From contig DIFG01000064.1 in the NCBI GenBank assembly GCA_002419025.1, forward strand, positions 1-7,390: 7,390 nucleotides of DNA, written 5' to 3'. The notes under the pieces are model-generated. The model saw only the letters and a list, made by a program, of their open reading frames with translations, did no database searches and had not been told where the DNA came from. This DNA is from Deltaproteobacteria bacterium UBA5754 (GTDB taxonomy: Bacteria; Desulfobacterota; Dissulfuribacteria; Dissulfuribacterales; UBA5754). The first letter of the stretch is position 1, and every line of letters begins with the position of its first letter. Of the stretch, positions 1 to 5,626 are shown piece by piece. A program made the translations under genes and the position numbers.

Positions 1-23
1 TTCCGGCCTCCGCCGGAATGACG
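1..23 (+). repeat. Dispersed palindromic repeat, copy 1
   Basis: Positions 1-7 (TTCCGGC) and 12-18 (GCCGGAA) form a perfect 7-bp stem around a CTCC loop, followed by TGACG. A closely related copy (21 of 23 bases) lies in the opposite orientation at 7347-7369. The motif resembles intergenic palindromic repeats common in deltaproteobacterial genomes. It lies downstream of the DMT gene stop on the minus strand, so it could also act as a transcript-end hairpin, but no T-run follows. The window starts inside it, so its full length is unknown. Confidence 0.6.
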
Positions 24-68
24 AAAAGCCAATTTATTTCGGTCGGCTGTGTAGCGCATAATTTGGGA

Positions 69-485
69 TCATCCCTCGCTTGCCATGAGAAATACCGCCA
101 TGCACGCGAGTATGATGCCTGCGATCTGCCGGTGGCTCAGGGTCTCGCCGAGAAGGCATCGGGCAAGGAGGATGGTCACCAAAGGATAGAGGGCAGTGAT
201 GACCACCACAAGGGAGAGCTTCCCCTTCTGGGCCGCCCGAAAATAGTAGAGGGAGCCCAGGATCCCGCAGACACCCGTCAGGATTCCGTAGATCGCACCC
301 GCCGGGTGGAATTCGAGACGGAATCCAGGTTTCAGGTACAGAAAAACCCCTGTGACGACCGTTCCCAATATCCCGTAGAGGATGGCACTCACGGGGTCCA
401 CACGGGCGACCGAGAGTTTCGGAAAAAAACCCCAGAGCCCAAAGAGGACGAGGGCGATGAGGACGGAAACGAACCAGTCTTTCAC
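69..485 (-). CDS. Half-size EamA/DMT-family membrane transporter
   Basis: A 138-residue hydrophobic protein with about five predicted membrane segments (roughly residues 5-23, 33-51, 62-82, 89-108 and 118-135). The C-terminal pattern ALYPLVTILLAR...GE.L...Q..GI.L...AVFLM is typical of the EamA (DUF6) domain of the drug/metabolite transporter superfamily. It has one EamA unit; the usual family members have two (about 300 residues), so it would have to work as a dimer if it is a transporter. The substrate cannot be inferred. It starts with GTG directly after the TAA of the upstream Mut7-C gene, with GGAG about seven bases before the start, so translation is probably coupled. It is the last gene of a four-gene minus-strand cluster. 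The fold is fairly certain and the function is not. Confidence 0.85.
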   Translation of the reverse strand: MKDWFVSVLIALVLFGLWGFFPKLSVARVDPVSAILYGILGTVVTGVFLYLKPGFRLEFHPAGAIYGILTGVCGILGSLYYFRAAQKGKLSLVVVITALYPLVTILLARCLLGETLSHRQIAGIILACMAVFLMASEG

Positions 486-1277
486 TTATCTCTCCGGGCG
501 GCAATGATGGTCGGCCTCCTCTTTCGGGCCTTCCCTGTTCCCGAACACGAAATTCTGCAGGACCCTGAGCATGGCCTCTTTGTGGGAGCCGGACCAATAG
601 ATCTTGCCACAGTCCGGGCAGAGATAAAAATTCTCGTAATATCTCTTGGTCAAGGGTTCGAGGCGGTCCATGACCTCACTTTTGGGGACGGAGACGAGCA
701 CGCCGTTACAGACCATGCACCGGGTGAACGGCGCGGACCGCCTTTCCAGCCCATAGAAACGGATCACCTCGGCGAGCTGGAGCCGTGGATCCTCGGCCCT
801 GACGAGATGGCCGAAGGTGACGATTCTTCTCTTGAGAAGTCGCCTGTCGCGGGAGAGAAGGATTCGGCCTTTCTCGGCGGAGATTCGGGCAAGTTCCTCG
901 TCGCTGAGGCAATTTTTGAAAAGGGTGTCGAACCCGGCCATGCGGAGCAGGCGGGCCAGGCGGCCCACGTTCACATCGGCCACGAACCGGTACCCGGAGA
1001 GGGGGAAGGGACGAAGAAGGGTCGGGGTCGTAGGATCCACCGGGGGGACAAGGGGATAGACCTCTATACGGTCCCCTTCTTCAAGAAGGTACGAAAAAGG
1101 GACATCCTCGCCGTTTGCCACGATCCGCCCCACCTCGGTGTGGGGGACTCCAAGGGACTCGATCACGTCCTTGATGGAGGCATGGCGTTGGGAATCATAG
1201 TTGATCAGGGGGCGTTCCCCATATTCGGCGGAAAGGAGCTCTGCCAGGTCTCCGTGAAATGCAACGGTGCTATACAT
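486..1277 (-). CDS. Mut7-C RNase domain protein with ubiquitin-like N-terminus
   Basis: A 263-residue protein with two domains. Residues 1-78 form a MoaD/ThiS-like beta-grasp domain of the Mut7-C_ubiquitin type (ending ..VANGEDVPFSYLLEEGDRIEVYPL). Residues 95-245 are a Mut7-C domain, a PIN-like RNase fold: FVADVNVGRLARLLRMAGFD holds the first acidic residue (D101), SDEELA and LLSRDRRL hold D126/E127 and D144, and CMVC (187-190) with CPDC (220-223) forms a zinc ribbon. The beta-grasp part lacks a C-terminal GG, so it is not a sulfur-carrier tail. The family is predicted to cleave RNA; its substrate is unknown. The ATG at 1277 overlaps the macrodomain stop by 8 nt and sits at the expected domain start. 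A TTG at 1295 in the same frame would add six residues and is less likely. The adjacent macrodomain also suggests RNA or nucleotide chemistry. Confidence 0.85.
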   Translation of the reverse strand: MYSTVAFHGDLAELLSAEYGERPLINYDSQRHASIKDVIESLGVPHTEVGRIVANGEDVPFSYLLEEGDRIEVYPLVPPVDPTTPTLLRPFPLSGYRFVADVNVGRLARLLRMAGFDTLFKNCLSDEELARISAEKGRILLSRDRRLLKRRIVTFGHLVRAEDPRLQLAEVIRFYGLERRSAPFTRCMVCNGVLVSVPKSEVMDRLEPLTKRYYENFYLCPDCGKIYWSGSHKEAMLRVLQNFVFGNREGPKEEADHHCRPER

Positions 1278-1800
1278 CCGTTTCGGCCGTGGCAAGGGCC
1301 TTTTCCAGGGCCAGTCGAGTATGGGGGTTGAAACAGACGAGAATGACCTTTTCCATGGACGGATCCTCCCGAAGGGCCTTGCAGATCTCCTTCACCGCGA
1401 TCCTGGCGGCCTCATCCTTGGGAAATCCGTATGCGCCCGTGCTGATGGCGGGTAAGGCGATGCTCCTTATTCCGCAGCTATGCGCGACCTCGAAGACGCG
1501 CCGGTAGCAGGAGGCGAGTACCTGGGCCTCTCCAAACCCTCCGCCCCTCCAGACCGGCCCCACGGTGTGGATCACGTATCGGGCAGGGAGCCTGTATCCC
1601 CTGGTGACCTTGGCATCTCCGGGGGCGCAGCCGCCAAGGCCCCGGCACTCGGCAAGGAGTTCCGGCCCTGCTGCCCGATGGATGGCCCCGTCCACCCCTC
1701 CACCCCCGAGTAGGGAGGTATTGGCGGCGTTCACAATGGCATCCACCGAAAGGGTCGTGATGTCACCGTCCACGAGGTGGATCCGGTCCGTTACGGCCAT
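1270..1800 (-). CDS. Macrodomain protein, YmdB/MacroD-like ADP-ribose hydrolase
   Basis: A 176-residue single macrodomain. The N-terminal part, with DGDIT at 11-15, IVNAANTSLLGGGGVDGAIH and AAGPELL, and later HTVGPVW and ALPAISTGAYGFP, matches the MacroD/YmdB class closely. N27 and D37 align with the catalytic N25 and D35 of E. coli YmdB. Members of this class remove ADP-ribose from acidic residues and hydrolyse O-acetyl-ADP-ribose in the cytoplasm; YmdB also inhibits RNase III. The open frame runs upstream to 2106 over the sulfite reductase gene, but that part has no macrodomain character. The ATG at 1800 has GGAGGTGA at 1811-1818 and overlaps the reductase stop by 10 nt. It also overlaps the following Mut7-C gene by 8 nt. 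Family assignment is secure; the physiological substrate is not known. Confidence 0.93.
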   Translation of the reverse strand: MAVTDRIHLVDGDITTLSVDAIVNAANTSLLGGGGVDGAIHRAAGPELLAECRGLGGCAPGDAKVTRGYRLPARYVIHTVGPVWRGGGFGEAQVLASCYRRVFEVAHSCGIRSIALPAISTGAYGFPKDEAARIAVKEICKALREDPSMEKVILVCFNPHTRLALEKALATAETDV

Positions 1801-2450
1801 ATCCTCTTTTTCACCTCCTCGATCCCGAGCTTCCTGATCACCCTGTCCATACGGGACTTCATCTTGACCTCGCAGGAGAAAAGCTCGGCAAGGTTTCTGA
1901 GGATCACTCCCGCCTCCTCGTGGGTCGAGATCCTCCCGATCTCTTCGCCTACTGCGGGCCGCGCGCCCCCATGGCCCCCGAGCATGACGATGAATCCGCT
2001 TTTCACCCCCACAAAGCCCAGATCCACGCAGTTGGACCTTGAACAGCAGGCGGGACAGCCCGAGACCGCGACCTTGATCCTGGGTGGGGTTGGGATCCTG
2101 GCGCACTCACGGTAGAGATGATTGCCAAGGGAAAAGGTCTCCTGAAGGGCAAAGCTGCAATACGGCCTTCCCACGCAGACCCGGGGCTGGGAGATGTCCC
2201 GTGCCTTTCGGACCGGGGCCCCGGCCGCATCGAGGAGGGTCAAGGCCTGTTTTCCCTCTGCCTCTCCCAGGTCGAGCATCATGATCTTTTGGGCGGTGGT
2301 GAGGTGGACAATCGCACCGAGATCCCTTGCGATTCCCGTGATCGCATCCAGAACGTGCGGGGCAACGAGGCCGTTGGGGCACTCGATCGTGATGGCGTAG
2401 GTGCCGTTTTTCTGGGGCATGAGCCCCGGAGGGGTGAGGTTTTCTGCCAT
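1791..2450 (-). CDS. Short assimilatory-type siroheme sulfite reductase
   Basis: A 219-residue protein with a ferredoxin-like half domain at about 15-80 (nitrite/sulfite reductase half domain) followed by the siroheme/[4Fe-4S] domain. The cluster cysteines are C92-X5-C98 and C132-X3-C136 (VSGCPACCSRSNC), the last serving as bridging ligand in the family. It is much shorter than the usual sulfite or nitrite reductases (500 residues or more). It lacks a second ferredoxin half-domain pair and an extra 4Fe-4S insertion. The size and order match the low-molecular-weight assimilatory-type sulfite reductase known from Desulfovibrio and relatives, which reduces sulfite to sulfide in vitro; its role in vivo is uncertain. 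The ATG at 2450 has AAGGAG at 2457-2462 with a 6-nt gap. It is first in the minus-strand cluster and has no electron-donor gene next to it. Confidence 0.9.
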   Translation of the reverse strand: MAENLTPPGLMPQKNGTYAITIECPNGLVAPHVLDAITGIARDLGAIVHLTTAQKIMMLDLGEAEGKQALTLLDAAGAPVRKARDISQPRVCVGRPYCSFALQETFSLGNHLYRECARIPTPPRIKVAVSGCPACCSRSNCVDLGFVGVKSGFIVMLGGHGGARPAVGEEIGRISTHEEAGVILRNLAELFSCEVKMKSRMDRVIRKLGIEEVKKRIWP

Positions 2451-2540
2451 TCCTGTCTCCTTAGCTTTAATCCCATATTGTGCACTTCACATGCCGACCG
2501 GAATAAATTTCAAAACCTTATATGACCACAGAGTTTTTGC

Positions 2541-2570
2541 TGATAACTGATAACTGACAACTGATAACTG
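2541..2570 (+). repeat. Tandem TGATAAC heptamer repeat
   Basis: Four head-to-tail units TGATAAC, TGATAAC, TGACAAC, TGATAAC plus a trailing TG, read on the plus strand. The third unit carries one T-to-C change. It lies in the 141-nt spacer between the radical SAM gene (ending at 2592) and the sulfite reductase start (2450), about 90 nt upstream of the latter. It resembles short heptameric repeats scattered between genes in other bacteria. No clear terminator or promoter was found in this spacer. Confidence 0.85.
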
Positions 2571-2584
2571 TAAAATCTCAGGCA

Positions 2585-2606
2585 TTCACATTCATTTCAC
2601 ATTCAT
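2585..2606. repeat. Perfect 11-bp tandem duplication over the radical SAM stop
   Basis: TTCACATTCAT occurs at 2585-2595 and again immediately at 2596-2606. On the coding (minus) strand this reads ATGAATGTGAA twice and includes the last codons and the TGA stop of the radical SAM gene. It looks like a recent slippage duplication that may have reset the C-terminus by a few residues. Confidence 0.8.
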
Positions 2607-4181
2607 GAGGCTCAACGCGCGACACTCGTAGAGCTGTCGGCTCTCGGGATGGTTTTTGATCCCCTCGGAAAGGAGTCCAGCGGCCTCTTTGTGCCTTCCA
2701 GCCTTCTGGAGCAGGATGCCAAGGCCGAGATAGGCCCTTTCATCCGGATGGTAGGCAAGGGCGCGGCGGTAAAGACAGGCGGCGATCCCTTCCGCATCCT
2801 GCACGAGCGGGTTCTTTGCATAATCGCCATGGCTGAAGGTCATGGCAAGCCGGGAGAGGAACTCGGCGTGAAGAGGACGGAAGTCTTCTCCGTCCACCAG
2901 ATCCAGATCCTGCACGAAATCGCCGATCCGCCCGTAAAATGCATGGCGAAGGGCCTTTCCGAAGGAGAGGACCTTTTCCGGGCTCAGGGATGGGTCGGTC
3001 TCCAGATAGAGGATGTCCTCGATCCTCTCGAGCCAGATGTCGTCCGTGAGTCCGGTCTTTTTGAGAAAGGCATCGTAGAGCGCGGTTCCAGGATAGAGGG
3101 CGAGGATGTAGAAGACCGCGGCGAGAGGGCGGATCTCCGAGATGAGTTCCAGACTTTTTTCAATGCTTTTGTCTGTTTCCCCCGGAGATCCATAGATGAA
3201 ATAGGCCCGGGGCAGGATCCCGTATCGCCTGGTGAGGCGAAACGCACTTTTGACGGCCTCGTCCGTGATCCCCTTGTTGAAGACCTCACGAATCCGCGGG
3301 TCCCCGCTCTCGATCCCATAGCTTATCTGGATACATCCCGCCCTCCTCATCCAGGCGAGGACCTCCTCGTCCACTGTGTCCACACGGGAGATGGCCTGCC
3401 ACGTGACAGAAAGGCCCCTTTCCAGGATCATCCTGCAGATCTCTATGACCCGGTCCTTCCGGAGGGTGAACGTGTCGTCGGAGACGTAGAAAAATCGGAC
3501 GCCCTTATCCACGAGCCGCTCCATCTGTCTGACGAAATAGTACGGGGAGTGAAATCGGACCCTTCGGCCCCAGAATCGGGGGGATCCGCAGAAGGTGCAT
3601 GAGCCGGGACAGCCGCGCGAAGAGACGAGGTGCTGAAAGCGGAAATATTTCGCCGGGTCGGGCAGGGCGTCGATGTCAGAGATGGGATCTGGAAGACCCG
3701 TGGATGCCGGTCCCGTGTCCGTGCGATAGGCGATGCCCTTGATATCGACGGGTGTCATGTCACCGCCGTTTTCGAGGTGTTCAACGAGGCGGGAGAAGGT
3801 CAGCTCACCCTCACCGAGGACGATCAGGTCGATCACAGGGAAATGGGCGAGGAGATGCCGCCAGAGAAAGGTTGCCCCGACCCCGCCGAAGACGACCGTG
3901 AGATCCGGAACGGTCCTTTTCACCTCACGGGCGAGATCGATTCCACCCCAGCGGTTCGCATTCAGGATGGAGACGGCAAGAATATGGGGTTTGGCCTCCT
4001 TGACGGCCTGCGCGAGACCGGAAGGCCCCCCGTCCACATCGAACCAGTTGAGGATCCGGACCTCGTGCCCTTTCTCCATCAGAGAGGCGGCGACATAATA
4101 GACCCCGATGGGAGGGGCCATGACGTCTTCGGGGTCAACGCGGGGGTCGAGAAAAGGGGGAAATGCGATGACGATCCTCAT
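2592..4181 (-). CDS. B12-binding-type radical SAM protein with TPR tail
   Basis: A 529-residue cytoplasmic protein. Residues 1-135 form a Rossmann-like cobalamin-binding-type domain (PPIGVYYVAASLMEKGHEV, VFGGVGATF, VLGEGE). Residues 185-400 are the radical SAM barrel with C191-X3-C195-X2-C198 (RGCPGSCTFCG) for the 4Fe-4S cluster, followed by SDDTFT, ISYGIESG and YFIYGSPGET, which are typical of the B12-binding radical SAM class. Residues about 464-525 form TPR-like helices (YRRALAYHPDERAYLGLGILLQKAGRHKEAAGLL..). The DxHxxG ligand motif for cobalamin is not present in the N-terminal domain (the place reads WFDVDGGPSG), so cobalamin binding, if any, would not use the usual lower-ligand histidine. 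The substrate is unknown. The ATG at 4181 has GAGG about seven bases upstream. It is divergent from the zinc-ribbon/HD genes. Confidence 0.88.
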   Translation of the reverse strand: MRIVIAFPPFLDPRVDPEDVMAPPIGVYYVAASLMEKGHEVRILNWFDVDGGPSGLAQAVKEAKPHILAVSILNANRWGGIDLAREVKRTVPDLTVVFGGVGATFLWRHLLAHFPVIDLIVLGEGELTFSRLVEHLENGGDMTPVDIKGIAYRTDTGPASTGLPDPISDIDALPDPAKYFRFQHLVSSRGCPGSCTFCGSPRFWGRRVRFHSPYYFVRQMERLVDKGVRFFYVSDDTFTLRKDRVIEICRMILERGLSVTWQAISRVDTVDEEVLAWMRRAGCIQISYGIESGDPRIREVFNKGITDEAVKSAFRLTRRYGILPRAYFIYGSPGETDKSIEKSLELISEIRPLAAVFYILALYPGTALYDAFLKKTGLTDDIWLERIEDILYLETDPSLSPEKVLSFGKALRHAFYGRIGDFVQDLDLVDGEDFRPLHAEFLSRLAMTFSHGDYAKNPLVQDAEGIAACLYRRALAYHPDERAYLGLGILLQKAGRHKEAAGLLSEGIKNHPESRQLYECRALSLMNVK

Positions 4182-4207
4182 CGCACGGCCTCAAATGGGA
4201 TCTTCAA

Positions 4208-4225
4208 CCGGATGTTGACATCCGG
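4208..4225. promoter_or_regulatory. Perfect palindrome, probable operator
   Basis: CCGGATGTTGACATCCGG is a perfect inverted repeat with 8-nt arms and a TG centre. It lies in the 75-nt gap between divergent genes, 26 nt upstream of the radical SAM start. It covers the TTGACA box (4215-4220) that serves the plus-strand genes. This position fits a repressor site, but the palindrome could also be a 5' leader hairpin of the radical SAM transcript. No regulator gene is in the window. Confidence 0.5.
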
Positions 4226-4244
4226 ACGCGCCAAGGGGTTTATT
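4215..4244 (+). promoter_or_regulatory. Candidate sigma-70 promoter for zinc-ribbon/HD genes
   Basis: A perfect -35 box TTGACA (4215-4220) and a -10-like TTTATT (4239-4244) are separated by 18 nt. Transcription would start near 4250-4252, leaving a leader of only a few bases before the ATG at 4257. That agrees with the lack of a Shine-Dalgarno sequence there. The weak -10 box limits confidence. Confidence 0.4.
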
Positions 4245-4256
4245 TGCATTGTCATC

Positions 4257-4466
4257 ATGAAGGAAGAAACGGATATTCCCATTACCTGTATTTACTGCGG
4301 AGGCAAGGCCAGGATCAAGGGCCGGTGAGCCAACGCCCGCGTAGTCTGCACGGAGTGCGGAATGGAGACCCGGATCGAGCCCTACCTGGACCAGATCGGT
4401 AAGTGGAAGGATCGGGTGTGCGGACTTCCCCCCTCGCCAGACCGAAAAAAAGGCCATGAAAGCTGA
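4257..4466 (+). CDS. Zinc-ribbon protein with in-frame TGA, candidate selenoprotein
   Basis: Reading from ATG 4257, the frame continues through one TGA at 4326-4328 (codon 24) to a TGA at 4464-4466, giving 69 residues. The zinc ribbon needs both sides of that TGA: C11-X2-C14 (TCIYCGG) before and C31-X2-C34 (VVCTECG) after, with an additional C55 and a W50-containing helix. The layout resembles the small Lar-like zinc-ribbon proteins (C..CG...VVC..CG...W). The end overlaps the HD gene start by 11 nt, as expected for an intact operon member, and no other stop interrupts the second half. Three readings are possible: TGA decoded as selenocysteine, with a SECIS-like hairpin at 4345-4361; a nonsense mutation of, for example, a Trp codon (TGG); or a sequencing error. 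Codon 24 is not a zinc-ligand position, which weakens the Sec case. If TGA is a real stop, only a 23-residue fragment is made. Confidence 0.55.
4345..4361 (+). other. SECIS-like hairpin downstream of in-frame TGA
   Basis: TCTGCAC (4345-4351) can pair with GTGCGGA (4355-4361) to give a 7-bp stem with one G-T pair and a GGA loop (4352-4354). There are 23 nt between the TGA and the loop, and the loop starts with GG. Both agree with the known bacterial SECIS pattern (loop 16-37 nt after UGA, G among the first loop bases). Part of the self-complementarity comes from the two Cys codons of the zinc knuckle, so chance is a real alternative. Confidence 0.35.
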
Positions 4467-5298
4467 GGACCTCGCAGGACTCTCCCGCTGGTTTGCCGCC
4501 TTCGTGGAGAACGAGCGGGCCCTGACAGCCATCGATCCCCGTCCCATGGATCTCAAGGCGCGGCACACGGCCCGCGTACAGCAGGAGATCCTCGGGATCG
4601 GCAAGGCCATAGGGCTTTCCGGTAACGCGCTCCTTCTGGCGGAGGCAGCCGCCCTTCTCCACGATGTGGGCCGTTTTCGCCAGTATCGCCTCCATGGCAC
4701 CTTCAGCGACGCCCGCTCCGTGGACCATGCAAGGCTTTCCGAACAGGTCATTCGGGAGGAAGGCATCCTGGATGGGCTTTCGCCCCGCGAGGAGGCGATC
4801 ATCCTTGAGGCCGTACGGCTCCACAACCGGCGGGAGGTCCCAGGGGATCTGGATCCGGAAACCCTTCTCCATGTCCGTTTGCTTCGGGACGCGGACAAAC
4901 TCGATATCTACCGGATCTTTACCGGGATCTACAGCGGACAGGAGGCCCCCGATCCTGTCCTCGTCCATCTCCTGCCGGACGGCCCGGAGATAAGCCCGGA
5001 GGTCGTGGCGAGACTCGCCGCCCGGAGGATCGTCCCTTTTGAAAACGTAAGGAACGTCAATGATTATAAACTATTCCAGGTGGGGTGGATCTTCGACGTG
5101 AACTTTCCGCCTACGTGGGCCGCCATAAGGGCGCGGGGATATATCCAAATCATCTTTGATTCGCTTCCCGGTTCCAGGGAGCTGTCAGACCTCCGGCATT
5201 CAATCTTCGCCTTCCTGGATGAACGGGCAGGAAAACAGGAAGGGGCGGGAGGGGATACGCCGCTCCCTCAGATGGGTGACTCTCGCCTGAATCCGTGA
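4456..5298 (+). CDS. HD-domain metal-dependent phosphohydrolase
   Basis: A 280-residue protein with an HD fold at about residues 30-160. The metal ligands are visible in order: H37 (ARHTARV), H69-D70 (LLHDVGRF), further histidines H91 (VDHARLSEQVI) and H123 (RLHNRRE), and an Asp in RDADKLD (D145/D147). The extra histidines suggest a bimetal HD protein. Proteins of this type hydrolyse nucleotides or cyclic nucleotides, but no GYP motif of c-di-GMP phosphodiesterases is present, and the substrate is unknown. The C-terminal region (about 190-255) is an unassigned extension. The ATG at 4456 overlaps the preceding zinc-ribbon ORF by 11 nt, and only a weak AAGG lies just before it, so translation may depend on readthrough of the upstream ORF. 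Its 3' end faces the rubredoxin gene. Confidence 0.88.
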   Translation: MKAEDLAGLSRWFAAFVENERALTAIDPRPMDLKARHTARVQQEILGIGKAIGLSGNALLLAEAAALLHDVGRFRQYRLHGTFSDARSVDHARLSEQVIREEGILDGLSPREEAIILEAVRLHNRREVPGDLDPETLLHVRLLRDADKLDIYRIFTGIYSGQEAPDPVLVHLLPDGPEISPEVVARLAARRIVPFENVRNVNDYKLFQVGWIFDVNFPPTWAAIRARGYIQIIFDSLPGSRELSDLRHSIFAFLDERAGKQEGAGGDTPLPQMGDSRLNP

Positions 5299-5329
5299 GC
5301 GGGCGACCTGGGCCTTAGTCCTGTGCGCC

Positions 5330-5350
5330 TGCCTGTCGGCAGACAGGGCA
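5330..5350 (+). repeat. Intergenic palindrome downstream of the HD gene
   Basis: CCTGTC (5332-5337) and GACAGG (5342-5347) form a perfect stem around GGCA. TGCC...GGCA flanks extend it if one G bulges. It lies 32 nt after the HD stop. No T-run follows, so it is not a standard intrinsic terminator. It looks like a dispersed palindromic repeat and may still protect the 3' end of the transcript. Confidence 0.45.
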
Positions 5351-5380
5351 AATAGCCCCACAGTCCATGGGGGTCGGATT

Positions 5381-5406
5381 TGCCGCACGCGTCCGTTCTG
5401 GCGGCA
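5381..5406 (-). terminator. Possible hairpin terminator after rubredoxin
   Basis: TGCCGC (5381-5386) and GCGGCA (5401-5406) pair perfectly around a 14-nt loop, 7 nt downstream of the rubredoxin stop on the minus strand. There is no U-tract after it (the minus strand continues AAATCC), so intrinsic termination is weakly supported. A second weak stem (CCCCA 5356-5360 / TGGGG 5368-5372) lies next to it. Confidence 0.3.
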
Positions 5407-5413
5407 TCAGGCC

Positions 5414-5572
5414 TCAGTCTGCGGGGTAGAAATTTTCCTTTTCCGCTCCGCACTTGGGACAGACCCAGTCATCCGGCAGTTTTTCGAACGGCGTGCCGGG
5501 CTCGATCCCGTGATCGGGGTCCCCTACTTCCGGGTCATAGACATAGCCGCAAGGACATTCATACTTCTGCAT
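5414..5572 (-). CDS. Rubredoxin with shortened first cysteine knuckle
   Basis: A 52-residue rubredoxin, an Fe(Cys)4 electron carrier of the cytoplasm in anaerobes, used for example in superoxide or oxygen detoxification. The second half VYDPEVGDPD.GI.PGT.F..LPDDWVCPKCGAEK is classic. The iron ligands would be C6, C8, C38 and C41. The first knuckle reads YECPCGY, i.e. C-X1-C, one residue shorter than the usual CX2C; the frame is intact throughout. The ATG at 5572 has GAAGGAG about nine bases upstream. It lies 54 nt after the SufB-like gene in the same direction, so it is probably the last gene of the suf operon and may serve Fe-S redox work. Rubredoxin identity is certain; the partner is unknown. 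Confidence 0.93.
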   Translation of the reverse strand: MQKYECPCGYVYDPEVGDPDHGIEPGTPFEKLPDDWVCPKCGAEKENFYPAD

Positions 5573-5626
5573 GGCCTTTTTCTCCTTCTTTCATGACGAT
5601 TTTTAGGAAAACGCGTAGGTAATGAC

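Noticed and set aside
486..900. Possible sulfur-carrier (MoaD/ThiS) function for the Mut7-C protein
   Set aside because: The beta-grasp part is N-terminal and has no terminal GG, so thiocarboxylate chemistry is not supported.
18..1331. 437-residue plus-strand open frame
   Set aside because: It runs antisense across the DMT and Mut7-C genes, has low-complexity charged composition and no recognisable domain; the minus-strand genes explain the region.
1801..2106. N-terminal extension of the macrodomain ORF
   Set aside because: It lies inside the sulfite reductase gene in another frame and shows no macrodomain sequence; the ATG at 1800 with GGAGGTGA fits better.
2649..3602. 317-residue plus-strand open frame
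   Set aside because: Antisense to the radical SAM gene, which has clear CX3CX2C and TPR signals.
3630..4256. Plus-strand frame running into the zinc-ribbon ORF
   Set aside because: It would make the zinc ribbon a C-terminal tail of a longer protein, but the upstream part is antisense to the radical SAM gene and lacks domains; only the part from ATG 4257 is supported.
4326..4328. TGA read as tryptophan by a variant code
   Set aside because: Several genes in this window end with TGA stops, so a Trp-TGA code is unlikely.
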